From Doryteuthis pealeii (taxonomy: Eukaryota > Mollusca > Cephalopoda > Myopsida > Loliginidae), in contig CM042152.1 of NCBI GenBank assembly GCA_023376005.1, positions 82,914,969-82,978,968 of the forward strand: a stretch of 64,000 nt of DNA. The letters run 5' to 3'. The position numbers and the translations under genes were made by a program. Under the pieces are notes generated by a model. The model was not told the DNA's origin. It made no database searches and was given only the letters and a program-made list of their open reading frames with translations. This document shows positions 20,986 to 30,540 of this stretch, one piece after another; position 1 is the stretch's first letter, and every line of letters starts with the position of its first letter.

Positions 20986-21306
20986 ATACATACACTTACA
21001 TCATGACTTACATTATCTTTGAAAATTTGGTAAAAGGATAAAATAACTCATCATCTTTGTAAAGAGAAAAGAGTTTAAGGAAATGGCTGAGCAGAATTTA
21101 AGGGAATAAAACAAAGTAATAAGAAATAAACGTGGAGGACTTATCCACAGTAAAAGAGCATCCAATGATGTTGCAAAGTGGTGTGTTGAGAATTGTCGAT
21201 GCACACGTCAACAGGTTGTAGAAAGGTCAGAAAATGTCAGATTGTAAACATAATACAATTGCCCAATAAAAATGGCCGCTATTTGACAAATTGATAGCAG
21301 ACACAA

Positions 21307-21450
21307 TCTTATTATAATGGAGATACTGTGGGTTTTTTCTATCTGTAACCGAAACTATATCACTACCCAAGTCACAATTCCCGTTGTTATTTACGTCACA
21401 TTTTCCATGATTTTATTTTCATTTAAACCTCAATAAATAATAAATTGCCA
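21307..21450 (+). mobile_element. Helitron 5' end
   Basis: TCTTATTATAATGGAGATAC then ATCTGTAACCGAAACTATAT and TTTACGTCACATTTTCC. The homology to 14355-14980 stops at about 21450 and no 3' end follows. Confidence 0.75.
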
Positions 21451-21522
21451 GTTAAAATAAAATAACACAGAATGAAACAATCTGTAGAATTATAGTTTGT
21501 TTTAAATTTCTCGATTAATCTT

Positions 21523-21905
21523 TTAGTTTGTTCTGTTTTATGGCATATCAACCTCGATGGGTCATTTAATGCTGGCAAAGTTTTGAAAGATTCATAGTGA
21601 TAGTTTCGAAGAAAAAAAATTTTTTGTAAAACAAATTTTCTATTTAACCCATAGATGGGACCCTAACAGGTACTACCACTCCAGTTTAGTAGACCTGGGG
21701 GCAATGATGATGAAGTGGTGCTCCACATTCCCCAGACCTCTAGAACTGGAACTTCACCATCAGTTAAAGTTTAACGTCACACCCAGGACATGAAACCCTC
21801 GGCCATCGCCTTCTAGCACCCATATGATAAAAAGGGTTAGGGTCTGCCATAAGGGCAATAGGGCCGGGACAATCATATAGATGATAGGGCTTGACATGGT
21901 CTCTT
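21523..21905 (+). mobile_element. Family X' element
   Basis: TTTTATGGCATATCAACCTC, GGGTCATTTAATGC, GGGACCCTAACAGGTACTAC, CACCATCAG, CCATCGCCTTCTAGCACCCA and GGCTTGACATGG in order. Less AT-rich than surroundings. Confidence 0.85.
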
Positions 21906-22048
21906 ATTTAGTCTTGAAGGTGTTAGAAATAACTGTTTGCAGTAAATACTTACTTCAGATTAATCACAAATGAAATTGGGTGGGGTGGACAAGAGTTGCT
22001 CACCCCCCACACACACACACACACAAAATAAGATATTCATTCATGTAT

Positions 22049-22108
22049 ATTTACCAACCCCTCCACACAAACAGGATATGACACAAGATCAATTTCTTAA
22101 GCAAAGGA
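22049..22108 (-). mobile_element. SINE-B 3' tail
   Basis: Complement of the tail: TTTACCAACCCCTCCACACA and GATATGACACAAGATCAATT. A CA tract lies just upstream at 22010-22024. Confidence 0.8.
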
Positions 22109-22164
22109 GTAATACTTCTCCCCACACACTAAAAAGGGGTCTCCTGAGTATGACACAAAACTGC

Positions 22165-22390
22165 ATTGTATGCTGAGGCTACAGTATAGGTACAACCACT
22201 CCAGGTTGGAGTGGATCTGGGAGTAATGACAATGAAGGAGTACTCCACACTTCCTAGGGCTCTAGAACTGTAGCCTCACCATCAGACACAATTTACTGTC
22301 ATACCAGAGACATCCCTTTTTGCAGGGGTCTTACCCATCTGCAGGGGGGGGGGTACTCTTGGCATATTCTAAGCCCCAACAACAGGGATG
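22165..22390 (+). mobile_element. Family X' core fragment
   Basis: GGTACAACCACTCCAGGTTG, GATCTGGGAGTAATGACAAT, CTGCAGGGGGGGGGTACTCT and CCCCAACAACAGGGATGTG. Confidence 0.8.
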
Positions 22391-22449
22391 TGAAGAGAGT
22401 AGAAATGAAGTTTGTAGTAGCCAAGATGCTATAGGCAACCCAAATACAT

Positions 22450-22530
22450 ATGATACTTTCCGTTATTTACAAAGCTTTGCTTAGTTGTGGTCACAAGGCC
22501 AGAAATATGGGGTACCCAGTGAGACCTAAA
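22450..22530 (-). mobile_element. SINE-C fragment
   Basis: Complement shows TCTCACTGGGTACCCCATAT, TTCTGGCCTTGTGACCACAA and CTAAGCAAAGC, matching 53235-53300. Confidence 0.65.
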
Positions 22531-22635
22531 CTCACTAGTAATGGTCTTCCAATCAAAATTTACTTCTTGGTTTCAAACTCCTACAATTTTATTACACCCT
22601 AAAAAGAAAAAAAAAAATCAAAACATTAACAAAAA

Positions 22636-23440
22636 ACACATTTGACCTATAGATAGGACACTAACAGGTACTACCTCGCTGGGTCAGAGCGGACCGCAGA
22701 GTAATGGCAATGAAGGGGTACTCTACACTCCCAAGATCTCCAAAACTGGAGCCTTGCCATCAGATGCAGTTTAGTGTCATACAGGGTACACCCCTTTGGA
22801 TGGTGGATCTTACCCTTAAGCCGGGGATACAGTCAGTCAGGGCTTGACATTAACGTCATCCCGTCGTCCCGTGGATAATAAAAATTACATACGGGATGAT
22901 CAATACGTCATCCAGGACAGTTTGCCGGGGATGGTAAAAAATTTTCCTAAAAGTTAGTACTACATTCTAATATTGTCCGTCCAGTGATTGCCCTAATGCT
23001 GACCTCAAAATGAGGCTACGGCACCGCAGGTCTATTCTCAAAGCCATATAATGAATAATGGTGGAGGGAGATAGTTTAAAAGGACCGAATTATGTACTAC
23101 TAACCTTACTCAAGGTAACTTAAAGTAAAAAAAAAGTATTTTTCTTAGCTCAAAACACACTAGGAAATGGATTTTTTGTCCAAATATCCAGAATTATCAC
23201 TGCTTCAGCTTTTCTTAATGTTTTATTACATGTCATTATGCTACTGATGACTGACAAGTATAGATGATGCTAATGAATTAAACAAAAATATTTTGATTTC
23301 GGGACAGTCCAAACCCCATTCAGGACGGTTGATAATTTTTGTTTGGGACAGTCATGAAAAAAGTTAGTGTCGGGGGCTGGATGTTACCCCACTGCAAAAG
23401 ATACAGTCAGATACTCTACGCTCCACCAACAGGACAATCA
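22636..23440 (+). mobile_element. Family X' element split by hAT-like MITE
   Basis: Core GACCTATAGATAGGACACTA to TTACCCTTAAGCCGGGGATA precedes the insertion; TTACCCCACTGCAAAAGATA and the CCACCAACAGGACAATC end follow it. Confidence 0.75.
22838..23379. mobile_element. hAT-like non-autonomous element
   Basis: Left end CAGGGCTTGACATTAACGTC and right end AAGTTAGTGTCGGGGGCTG form imperfect inverted termini of a type common in hAT elements. Length 542 bp, no transposase frame, no clear target duplication. Confidence 0.7.
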
Positions 23441-23830
23441 GGAATCTGAAGAACTCTAAAAACACTTGTTGTTCTATGAGAGCCAACAAGTACCAATTCC
23501 AACTTGTGTGGAGAGATAAATTAACCACAAAATCCAAGGTATCACAACATTATCATTTTTGGCCAAGACTTCCTAACAATCCATCTGGTGTGATTTGGCA
23601 ATGTTCACTTAATGAGCCCAACCCACACATAATTTGTTTCTTGTTCAGCACCTCATTATCTAAAAAAAAATACCTACATTTTACAATTACAGTCCAGTTA
23701 CCATTAATAATCAATTCATTACTTACACTGTTGCAAATTGTATATAATATGCTAAGCCCTACCTGAAAAATTACAAGAGGAAAAACAAACAGCAACAAGA
23801 AAAATGTTGGCTCAACTCTTCAGTTTAAAC
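23441..23830. other. No gene seen
   Basis: Overlapping opposite-strand frames at 23476-23766 and 23553-23798 are mutual shadows with no recognised domain. This is slightly less AT-rich than the surroundings. Confidence 0.4.
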
Positions 23831-23834
23831 TCTT

Positions 23835-24436
23835 GGTTTGGTTTGTTTTGTTTTGTTTTACGGCATATCAACCTCAGTGGGTCATTTAATGCCGATAAAG
23901 TTTTGAAATAAATCAATTCTTAATGGATAATACAATTTTTTTATAAATACATTTTTCTATTTAACCAATAGATGGGACCCTAACAGGTACTACCACTCCG
24001 GGTTAGAGTAGACCAGGGAGCAATGGTGATGAAGGGGTGCTCCACATTCCCCAAACCTCCAAAACTGGAACCTCACCATCAGATAGAGTTTAACGTCATT
24101 CCCAGGACATGTAGACCCTCAGTCACCGCCTTCTAGCACCCATATGATAAAAAGGGGCTTGCCATAAGGGCAATAGGGTTGGGAGAATCATATCGGTGCT
24201 AGGGCTTGACGTGACCAGCCGATTGATCAGAGGGGGCCTCTCCGACCGCCCGTTTAGCCCAAGATAGGGCCAAAGTGGAGTATTGCATGTCATGAACTGC
24301 TCATCCACCTGGGCTCTATCCGTAAGCATCACGGGTCGCCACCCACGGCCAACAGGTGGCCCCATTGGGGGAGTCTTACCCCTCTGCAGAGGTGCAGTCG
24401 GTGCATTCTAACGCCCCAGCCGACAGGGCGGTTTAA
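23835..24436 (+). mobile_element. Family X', longest copy
   Basis: Contains all modules seen elsewhere: ACGGCATATCAACCTCAGTG, GGGTCATTTAATGCC, GGGACCCTAACAGGTACTAC, CACCGCCTTCTAGCACCCAT, then a GC-rich block (GACCGCCCGTTTAGCCC, CACGGGTCGCCACCCACGGC, GGTGGCCCCATTGGGGGAGT) and a GACAGGGCGG end. The minus-strand 80-codon frame at 24123-24365 is inside this repeat. Confidence 0.85.
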
Positions 24437-24450
24437 ACTCTTAACATCCT

Positions 24451-24685
24451 ATTTCTCTGAATGTTTGAGATGAGGCTTGATGATTAGTATTATCTGTGTT
24501 ATTCGGACTATTGTCCCCATCTTTATTGTTATTTGTACAACGTTTCGGCCGATATGCCCTCTGGGCCTTCTTCCCAAGTCCGACAAGAAATACCTGAAGA
24601 AGGCTGAAGGGCATATCGGCCGAAACGTTGTACAGATAACAATAAAGATGGAGACAATAGTCCGAATAACGCAGATAATACTATT
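24451..24685. mobile_element. Palindromic element P2 with 11-bp target-site duplication
   Basis: Flanked by CTTAACATCCT at 24440-24450 and 24686-24696. Arms contain GTTATTCGGACTATTGTCCC and complement. The right arm reads CTGAAGA (24594-24600), stem GGCTGA/TATCGGCC, GAA (24622-24624), then self-complementary ACGT, U, GTA; the three bases before CTGAAGA (TAC) pair with GTA. This is the layout of a type I hammerhead with minimal stem III. Confidence 0.85.
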
Positions 24686-24696
24686 CTTAACATCCT

Positions 24697-24737
24697 GTTG
24701 AGAATTTTTTTTAAGTCCAGAGCCCCATTCTTATGAG
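24697..24737 (-). mobile_element. 5S-like SINE fragment (interrupted by P2)
   Basis: The complement reads GGGCTCTGGACTTA and CTCAACAGGATGTTAAGAG across the P2 insertion, matching 37518-37570 where it leads into a 5S-rRNA-like segment. Confidence 0.6.
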
Positions 24738-24744
24738 GATAAAT

Positions 24745-24945
24745 ATTAGCGCAATACCCTTGGGAAAGGTATGAATCCTACTCTCCCTCCAGCTATGGGT
24801 AAATAGCAGAGCAGACTGGGTTCTTTAACCATGGCTAGGTAACCAGTCTAGGAGAAGGAAAACTCTGAATTCAAACCTGTTGAACTCTGCTTAAGAAATT
24901 GACCTTGTGTCATATCCTGCTCATGCGGAGGAGTTGGTAAATATA
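24745..24945 (+). mobile_element. SINE-B, 5'-truncated
   Basis: ACCCTTGGGAAAGGTATGAA, CCAGTCTAGGAGAAGGAAAA and tail GACCTTGTGTCATATCCTGC. Confidence 0.9.
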
Positions 24946-24957
24946 TATAAGGATTTA

Positions 24958-25245
24958 TGGAGGCGCATGGTCTAATGGTTAGAGTCATAGAAAATGGACT
25001 CGTCGACCCGAGTTCAATTCCTTGACGAAGATGTCTGAACTTCACATAGCACTAATACCCTTGGGAAAGGTATGAATCCAATTCTCCCTCCAGCTATGGG
25101 TAAATAGTAGGGCAGACTGGGCTCCTTAACCAAGGTTAAGTAACCAGTCTAGGAGAAGGAAAACTCTGAATTTAAACCTGTTAAACTGCTTAATAAAATG
25201 ACCTTGTGTCACATCCTGCTCGTGGGCAGGGGTTGGTAAATATAT
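24958..25245 (+). mobile_element. SINE-B, full length
   Basis: Head TGGAGGCGCATGGTCTAATG, GAGTTCAATTCC, body and tail GACCTTGTGTCACATCCTGC, ending GGTAAATATATATATA. It sits 13 bp after another SINE-B in the same orientation. Confidence 0.93.
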
Positions 25246-25254
25246 ATATATAAG

Positions 25255-25440
25255 GATTTATCAAAAAATGGCTAAAAATGGCATTTTCATTTAAAGTTAC
25301 CTATTATTTCCTTTAAAACAAAGACTTCTAAATATGTTTAATATTATATTTAAACAAAGGCTATCATTCGGGCGGATTGGGAAAACAAATGTGACTTCTG
25401 GCCCGGTGGAATGACGTAGTATAGGACGTTAAGAGTTAAA
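25255..25440. repeat. Family V repeat, copy 1
   Basis: AAGGATTTATCAAAAAATGG to CCCGGTGGAATG is the inverted counterpart of 37345-37511. Features include TTTCATTTAAAGTTACCTAT and CTAAATATGTTTAATATTAT. Confidence 0.8.
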
Positions 25441-25484
25441 AAGAAAAAACAAAGCCTTTCAGTGAGCTTAAACTAAACTAAAAT

Positions 25485-25592
25485 CAAGGCAAAGTTTTGA
25501 AGAAAAATATTTTGTGTTGTAATTCTTTGTTAATTTGCAACTTTCGCACACGGGAGATGTTACAGTTCCAAAATCAACCTACCCTAATGCAG
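25485..25592. mobile_element. 3' part of a hAT-type MITE
   Basis: GGCAAAGTTTTGAAGAAAAA to CAAAATCAACCTACCCTA matches the right side of 20332-20985 including the terminus. Confidence 0.8.
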
Positions 25593-25594
25593 TT

Positions 25595-25950
25595 TCAATC
25601 ATATCCCCCACCCCCACAGATAAGAGGTTACTACTGTAACTGGTATATGTGGTAGTAAAGTTCCCAAGCTAACCAGTTTTTTTAACCAATAGTTACTTGT
25701 CTAGATAAGTTAGATTTCTGGAGTTAACAGGACATATCAAAGTAGATATGATGAACGATAACTGGGGGGGGGGGCTGGAAGAGTCCTAGCAAGAAGAGTC
25801 CCAGAATTCTTAAGTGAGCTATTCCCCGTCTCCAGATCAAAAGAAAATGCATTAACTCAATGACTCTTAAAACTGAGCAACTTAGAATTAAAAATAAAAC
25901 TATCAAACCTAAGGACTTGATAAGTTTTCCACTGTGAAAAGCATTTAAGC
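25595..25950. other. No gene seen
   Basis: Unassigned sequence with a G-run at about 25765-25775. Confidence 0.45.
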
Positions 25951-25957
25951 TAAGAAT

Positions 25958-26560
25958 ATGGGGAGGGGAGGGAGGAGAGAAATGAAGAGGGGAGAGGAGG
26001 AGAGAAATGAAGAGGGGAGAGGAGGAGAGGAGGAGGAGAGAAATGAAGAGGGGAGAGGAGGAGAGAAATGAAGAGGGGAGAGGAGGAGAGAAATGTAGAG
26101 GGGAGGGAGGAGAGAAAGAGAGGGAGAGGAGGAGAGAAATGAGAGGGAGGAGAGAGAGGGAGGAGAGAAATGAGGGGAGGGAGGAGAGAAACGAGGGGAG
26201 GGAGGAGAGAACGAGATGGGGAAGGAGGAGAGGAGGAGGAGAGAGAGAGAACGAGATGGGGAGGAGGAGAGAAACGAGATGGGGAGGGAGGAGAGAAATG
26301 AAGAGGGGAGGGAGGAGAGAAATGAAGAGGGGAGGAGGAGAGAAATGGAGGGGAGGGAGGAGAGAAATGAAGAGGGGAGGGAGGAGAGAAACGAGATGGG
26401 GAAGGAGGAGAGAAATGAAGAGGGGAAGGAGGAGAGAACGAGATGGGGAGGAGGAGAGAAATGAAGAGGAGAGAAATGAAGAGGAGAGGGAGGAGGGGAA
26501 ATAGTTTAGGGAGGAGGGAAAATAGTTTGTGGGGAGAATAGTTTAGGGGGGAGGGAGTTA
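25958..26560. repeat. GGAGGAGAGAAATGAAGAGG purine minisatellite
   Basis: About 600 bp of purine-only plus strand with an irregular unit GGGAGAGGAGGAGAGAAATG. The Arg/Glu-rich (+) and Ser/Pro-rich (-) frames of up to 230 codons are compositional. Confidence 0.95.
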
Positions 26561-26691
26561 GCTCCATCTCCAAAACATGAAATGCACCAAGGATCTTCAG
26601 ATTAATATATACAAATATCAATATCAGTCTGGAAATTGTCAAAGATTAGAAATAATTAGATTTCCTTAGCAAAAATAAATAAATAAATAAG

Positions 26692-26910
26692 GGCTGGTTT
26701 AGCTCAGTTGGGAGAGCATCCACCTAGGAACCACAAGGTTCCTGGTTCAATACCAACCCTCGTCAACTCAGTGTATGAGTAGCACAGGGATCTGAGCGAA
26801 AAAATTAAGGAGCTGATGATAGGTTTGGGGCTCCACCCCAGACGCAAAAACAAATCTCCTTGGTCTAGCACTAGTGAAAAGAAAATAGACTCCCTTACTG
26901 TTCAGCTGGA
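26692..26910 (+). mobile_element. SINE-A
   Basis: GGTTTAGCTCAGTTGGGAGA head, GGTTCAATACCAACCCTCGT, GAGTAGCACAGGGATCTG; ends at ATAGACTCCCTTACTG. Confidence 0.92.
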
Positions 26911-26986
26911 AGTCATTGTTGACTAATTGCTTACTACTAAGCAAATGACAACTAAAACATGTATTGAAGAAACAAGACTGACATAC

Positions 26987-27262
26987 TGTTGTAGAGTAGC
27001 TAGCACCCCTTCAGCACTCTACCAGATGGACTGGCTCATAGCGTTAGATAAGTCTACGATTGAGGATTTCAACAGTTGATTAATAAACTGATTGATATTC
27101 AGACTGATCGCATACCGCATTTGACCCTCCTCTATTTCTTGTAAGTTGTCTTATTAATTGTTTTGTAACTTATTGTTCTGTGTTTTTTGTATGCATCTGT
27201 TTGCGCCAGATACTGGTGCTGAATAAATATATTAAGCACTCAATTTATTCTGTGTATTAGAA
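26987..27262 (+). mobile_element. LTR-like element, family Z
   Basis: Starts TGTTGTAGAGTAGCTAGCAC; two independent copies (39177-39272 and 29098-29532, both inverted) share this same start, which supports it as a true end. An AATAAA polyadenylation-like signal lies at about 27222. The 3' boundary is uncertain. Superfamily not determined. Confidence 0.65.
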
Positions 27263-27269
27263 TATTATG

Positions 27270-27440
27270 TTATTTCTCTGAATGTTTGAGATGAGGCTTG
27301 ATGATTAGTATTATCTGCATTATTCGGACTATTGTCCCCATCTTCATTGTTATTTGTACAACGTTCGGCCGATATGCCCTCTGGCCTTCTTCAAGTATTT
27401 CTTTTCGGACTCGGGAGACATCACGGAAATTTGAACTGTA
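27270..27440. mobile_element. Palindromic element P3, one arm only
   Basis: TTTCTCTGAATGTTTGAGAT, GTTATTCGGACTATTGTCCC and CGGCCGATATGCCCTC. On the minus strand the hammerhead-like core is TTGAAGA instead of CTGAAGA. The right arm is missing. Confidence 0.75.
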
Positions 27441-27597
27441 TCCTGTTCTCATTCCGCTAACCATAGCTGGGGTAGGAGTTGTGTTAATTATTTTTCTATG
27501 TTACTGCCTCTACTCAGGACTGAACCTGGAATCCAGAGATAACTGTCACTTAGAACTGTCTTAACCTAACTACCTTATCCACTGGGCCATGTGTCCA
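27440..27597 (-). mobile_element. SINE-D (tRNA-derived)
   Basis: On the minus strand: CATGGCCCAGTGGATAAGGT resembles a tRNA A-box region and CCAGGTTCAGTCCTGAG a B box. Single copy in the window. Confidence 0.55.
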
Positions 27598-28020
27598 ATA
27601 TTATGTGATGATACAAAACATACAGCAAGAGAAATACATTCTAGAAAGTACCTTTAAGTAACTGATCTCCAAAAACAAATCTAATGCCCAATGAGTAAAA
27701 AAAAGGAGTAATTATGGTTGAATGTTACTCCCTAATCCAAGTATCAGAGAAAAGTCACATGAGTTTTGCCAAGAAGCTAATAATTGTGTAATAACGCAGA
27801 AACCCCCTGGAGTGAAATCTTGGCACCTACAGTCAAAGAGATAAGATTATTGATAATGAAATTCAAACGCTTGGCACTTTTTTTGCTAATAAGTAACAAA
27901 ATACATTAAGGAATTTTCAGGACTAAATAAAAATGAAAATACATTATACAAAAATGCAGGTTTAAAACAATATTATTCTAGCTTCCAATATTACTAATGA
28001 AAAACAAGTTCAATCCTCAC
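27598..28020. other. No gene seen
   Basis: AT-rich unassigned sequence. Confidence 0.45.
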
Positions 28021-28176
28021 TTGATGAACCCAAAAATCCGGAGAAGAAATCTTCCTAAGACATAGGAGTTTTTTTTTAAAAACGTGTCGCAGTTTGAAGA
28101 GCTCAATGTGTACTCTTATTGTTAGAGTCACAGAGCAAATTTATAAGTAAAAAATAACAAAAGACTTAGAGATTTT

Positions 28177-28238
28177 GCATTATAGTCTATTTCAGGAAGC
28201 TTAGACAAGGTGTCTAATTCTCCGAAATCATCAGATGC
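28177..28238 (-). ncRNA. Hammerhead ribozyme motif (type I)
   Basis: Read on the minus strand: stem I GCAT, core CTGATGA, a stem II arm containing TTAGACA/TGTCTAA, GAA, stem III ATA-GAC-TAT, residue A at the cleavage position, then ATGC closing stem I. All core nucleotides of the known hammerhead fold (CUGANGA, GAA, UH) are present. The base of stem II (TTTCGG vs TTCCT) pairs poorly, so activity is uncertain. Confidence 0.75.
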
Positions 28239-28299
28239 GAATGATGAATTCTTTATTACTTTTAAGGCATTTGAAAACAGATTTTTATTTTTTTTTATT

Positions 28300-28348
28300 G
28301 AGTTGAGGAGAGTTATACACCTTGTTTAAGCTTCCTGAAATAGACTAT
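28300..28348 (+). ncRNA. Decayed hammerhead counterpart, opposite strand
   Basis: GTTGAGGAGAG replaces the core, while AAGCTTCCTGAAATAGACTA TAATGC keeps GAA, stem III and ATGC. It lies as an inverted partner to 28177-28238. Confidence 0.5.
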
Positions 28349-28755
28349 AATGCAAAAATTCTAAGTCTTTTGTTATATTTCTATAAGTAAAAATATAACA
28401 AAAGACTTAGAATTTTTGCATTATAGTCTATTTCAGGAAGCCTACCCATGGTGAATGGGGTAGGTAAATAATTTTTTTTCTCTAGCTTCCAATATCTTGG
28501 ACACAAGCAGGGCCAATCTTAGGGTCCCCCCTGAATCTATTATATGCACCCCTCCCAATTCCATGATATGAGCCCCCCACCCATTCTACCACAAACCAAT
28601 TTATATAAAGTATTAATCAAAAATTTATTAAAACCGCCCTTCCTTGGCCTTCAAGCAGGCTATTCTCCCAGGTCGGAGGATTTAGAGGGAAGTATGCACT
28701 AGCCCTGGACACAATGGTAAATCAACACTTTCACAAGGTACAAGTTTTCATATAG

Positions 28756-28992
28756 GTGGAGGCACAGTTTGTGTAACAGTTATTGTCATAGGAAATGAAA
28801 TCAGCCACCAAGGTTCAAATCCTGGATTAGGCTGTTTTGCTATGAGAAAATAGTAGGGTAGACTGGGTTCTTTAGCCTTGGTTAGTCAACCAATCTAGGA
28901 GAAAGAAAACTGAATTTAAGCAAATTTTAATCTGCTTAACAATTTACCTTTTGTCACATTCTGCCCATAGCAGAGGGGTTCGGTAATAAGTA
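28756..28992 (+). mobile_element. SINE-B with internal deletion
   Basis: GTGGAGGCACAGTTTGTGTA head, GGTTCAAATCCTGGATTAGG; the middle CCCTCCAGC part is missing; tail TTTGTCACATTCTGCCC and GGTTCGGTAATAAG. Confidence 0.85.
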
Positions 28993-28995
28993 CAT

Positions 28996-28997
<2 letters not shown>

Positions 28998-29042
<45 letters not shown>
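28998..29042. repeat. (TA)n microsatellite
   Basis: Array lying between the tails of two converging SINE-B copies. Confidence 0.97.
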
Positions 29043-29043
<1 letters not shown>

Positions 29044-29047
<4 letters not shown>

Positions 29048-29095
29048 TAACCCCTCTGTACGAGTAGGATCTGGCACGTGATCAATTTCAAAAGC
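29044..29095 (-). mobile_element. SINE-B 3' tail
   Basis: ACTAACCCCTCTGTACGAGT and GTGATCAATTTC are the complement of the SINE-B tail. Confidence 0.75.
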
Positions 29096-29097
29096 TA

Positions 29098-29532
29098 TAA
29101 GATCAGTCTGAATATTAATCAGCTTATTAATTCACTTTTGAAGGCCTTGATTGTAGACTATTTAAGGCTATGAGCCAGTCCATCTGGTGGGGTGCTAGCT
29201 ACTTTCAGTGATGCTCATAGCTTTTTAATCTAGTGCATCCTGGGACGCCCAGATTTGATTTGAATGAGTCCCCGGGAAATTTGATGGGTCCCAACTAAAG
29301 TTTCTTAATAAATTGCAGAGTTTTTATCTATGAACAACTAAAGCTGTCTAACCTCTACCTTGTACTCCATACAGTGTAATTTGTATGTATTTACAGTTAG
29401 CTGGAAATGGTGGAGGGAGAGAAAAAAAAGCACTGGAACGCATGGATATGATTTTTCTGCGTCCTTTTAGATTTTTTATGTGTCAGGGACGCAGGACACG
29501 TACCTATCTGCATCTGTGTACTCTACAACAGT
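29098..29532 (-). mobile_element. LTR family Z fragment split by MITE Y1
   Basis: AATCAGCTTATTAATTCACT, GACTATTTAAGGCTATGAGC and CATCTGGTGG before the MITE; ACTCTACAACA after it. Rejoined in mind, it aligns with 26987-27100 inverted. Confidence 0.75.
29206..29518 (+). mobile_element. MITE family Y, copy Y1 (hAT-like ends, 6-bp duplication)
   Basis: Starts CAGTGATGCTCATAGC and ends CTATCTGCATCTGTG; flanks TACTTT and TACTCT. Internal landmarks: AGTCCCCGGGAAATTTGATG, GGTCCCAACTAAAGTTTCTT, GCATGGATATGATTTT. No coding capacity. Confidence 0.88.
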
Positions 29533-29534
29533 TT

Positions 29535-30318
29535 GATTTTACAATTTAAAACCCAGATTGCATCCTTTAAGTAATTAAGGAATGAATATTGTAAACCTTG
29601 CTATGACTATTAGTCATTGCTACACAATTAGTTTAGTCTTTAAAAAATGACAGTTGTCATTTTGTTATGAAGAAATTGCAAGACAGCTTCTTATTAAATT
29701 TTGCAAGTTTTATTATTTTGTCTTCTGTTCACATTCCATGTATCAAAGTTATTTTATAAATTAAAATGCTACTCAGGACAAGGGAAGTGAAGAAAGTGGG
29801 TACAGCAGAGGAGGGGTGAACAGAAAATCAGGCAAATGAGGTGAGGGATATCATGGTAGAAGAAAAGAGAAGAAAAAGACAGCTATATATTAAATATGGC
29901 GGGTGGGGGGGGTGACTAGACTGCTATAATGACGGGGGTAGGTGATATAGCAAGTGGGGTAAGAAAAGCAGACAGACAGAATAAAAGGAGGTATGGTGAG
30001 TGAGAAAAGAAACTCAGATAGCTGGGGGGGGGGTAGTAAGTGAGGGGAAAGAAAAGCCAGGCATAGAGTGGAATAAAACCAGACAAAAGATGAGAAAAGA
30101 GATAAGAAAACACTAGACACAGGCAGTGAACAAGGGGTTATCAAGAGGGTGGAGCGCCAAAAATAGGTGGCAAAAGGCACAGAAAAAGAAATTAGATAAA
30201 AACCTTAGGGACAAAAGCAGAGGAGTTAATCTGTCAATTGAAGCTATAACCTTATAATAAAATAATTAAAGAAAAAACTGTATAATCATGGGGGAGGGTA
30301 AGGGGTAAGGATCAGCTG

Positions 30319-30320
<2 letters not shown>
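29535..30320. other. No gene seen
   Basis: AT-rich then purine-biased sequence with G-runs (29905, 30025). The minus-strand 96-codon frame at 29890-30180 is Pro/Ser/Leu-rich and driven by that bias. Confidence 0.45.

Positions 30321-30321
<1 letters not shown>

Positions 30322-30356
<35 letters not shown>
30322..30356. repeat. (GA)n microsatellite
   Basis: About 17 GA units. Confidence 0.95.
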
Positions 30357-30361
<5 letters not shown>

Positions 30362-30439
30362 ACACATCCTACTTTCAGCAGAGACAATAGTCAGTGGCCC
30401 TGAGGGATGAGGTTAGAATAAAAAATTAAAAAGTTACTA

Positions 30440-30540
30440 GACACTTGGATATTGTCCTACCCAATCCCCACTGGATGCCCCATACTTGTGACCTTGTGTA
30501 AAATCCTACCAGTGGTGAACGGGTTGGGTAAATAACGTTT
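30440..30540 (+). mobile_element. SINE-C tail
   Basis: CCCACTGGATGCCCCATACT, TGACCTTGTGTAAAATCCTA and GAACGGGTTGGGTAAATAAC. Confidence 0.65.

Larger units (their letters stand above)
28022..28450. mobile_element. Hammerhead-bearing Penelope-like/retrozyme-like element remnant
   Basis: Conserved distal part (CCGGAGAAGAAATCTTCCTA, TCGCAGTTTGAAGAGCTCAA, GTTAGAGTCACAGAGCAAAT) at 28035-28140, then AACAAAAGACTTAGAG and the hammerhead at 28177-28238. After about 60 bp an inverted counterpart follows (28300-28400), then a third half at 28400-28443. No reverse transcriptase remains, so the class name is inference. Confidence 0.7.

Noticed and set aside
25950..26642. Open frames up to 230 codons on the minus strand and 165 on the plus strand
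   Set aside because: Both are translations of a purine-only minisatellite; composition alone keeps them open.
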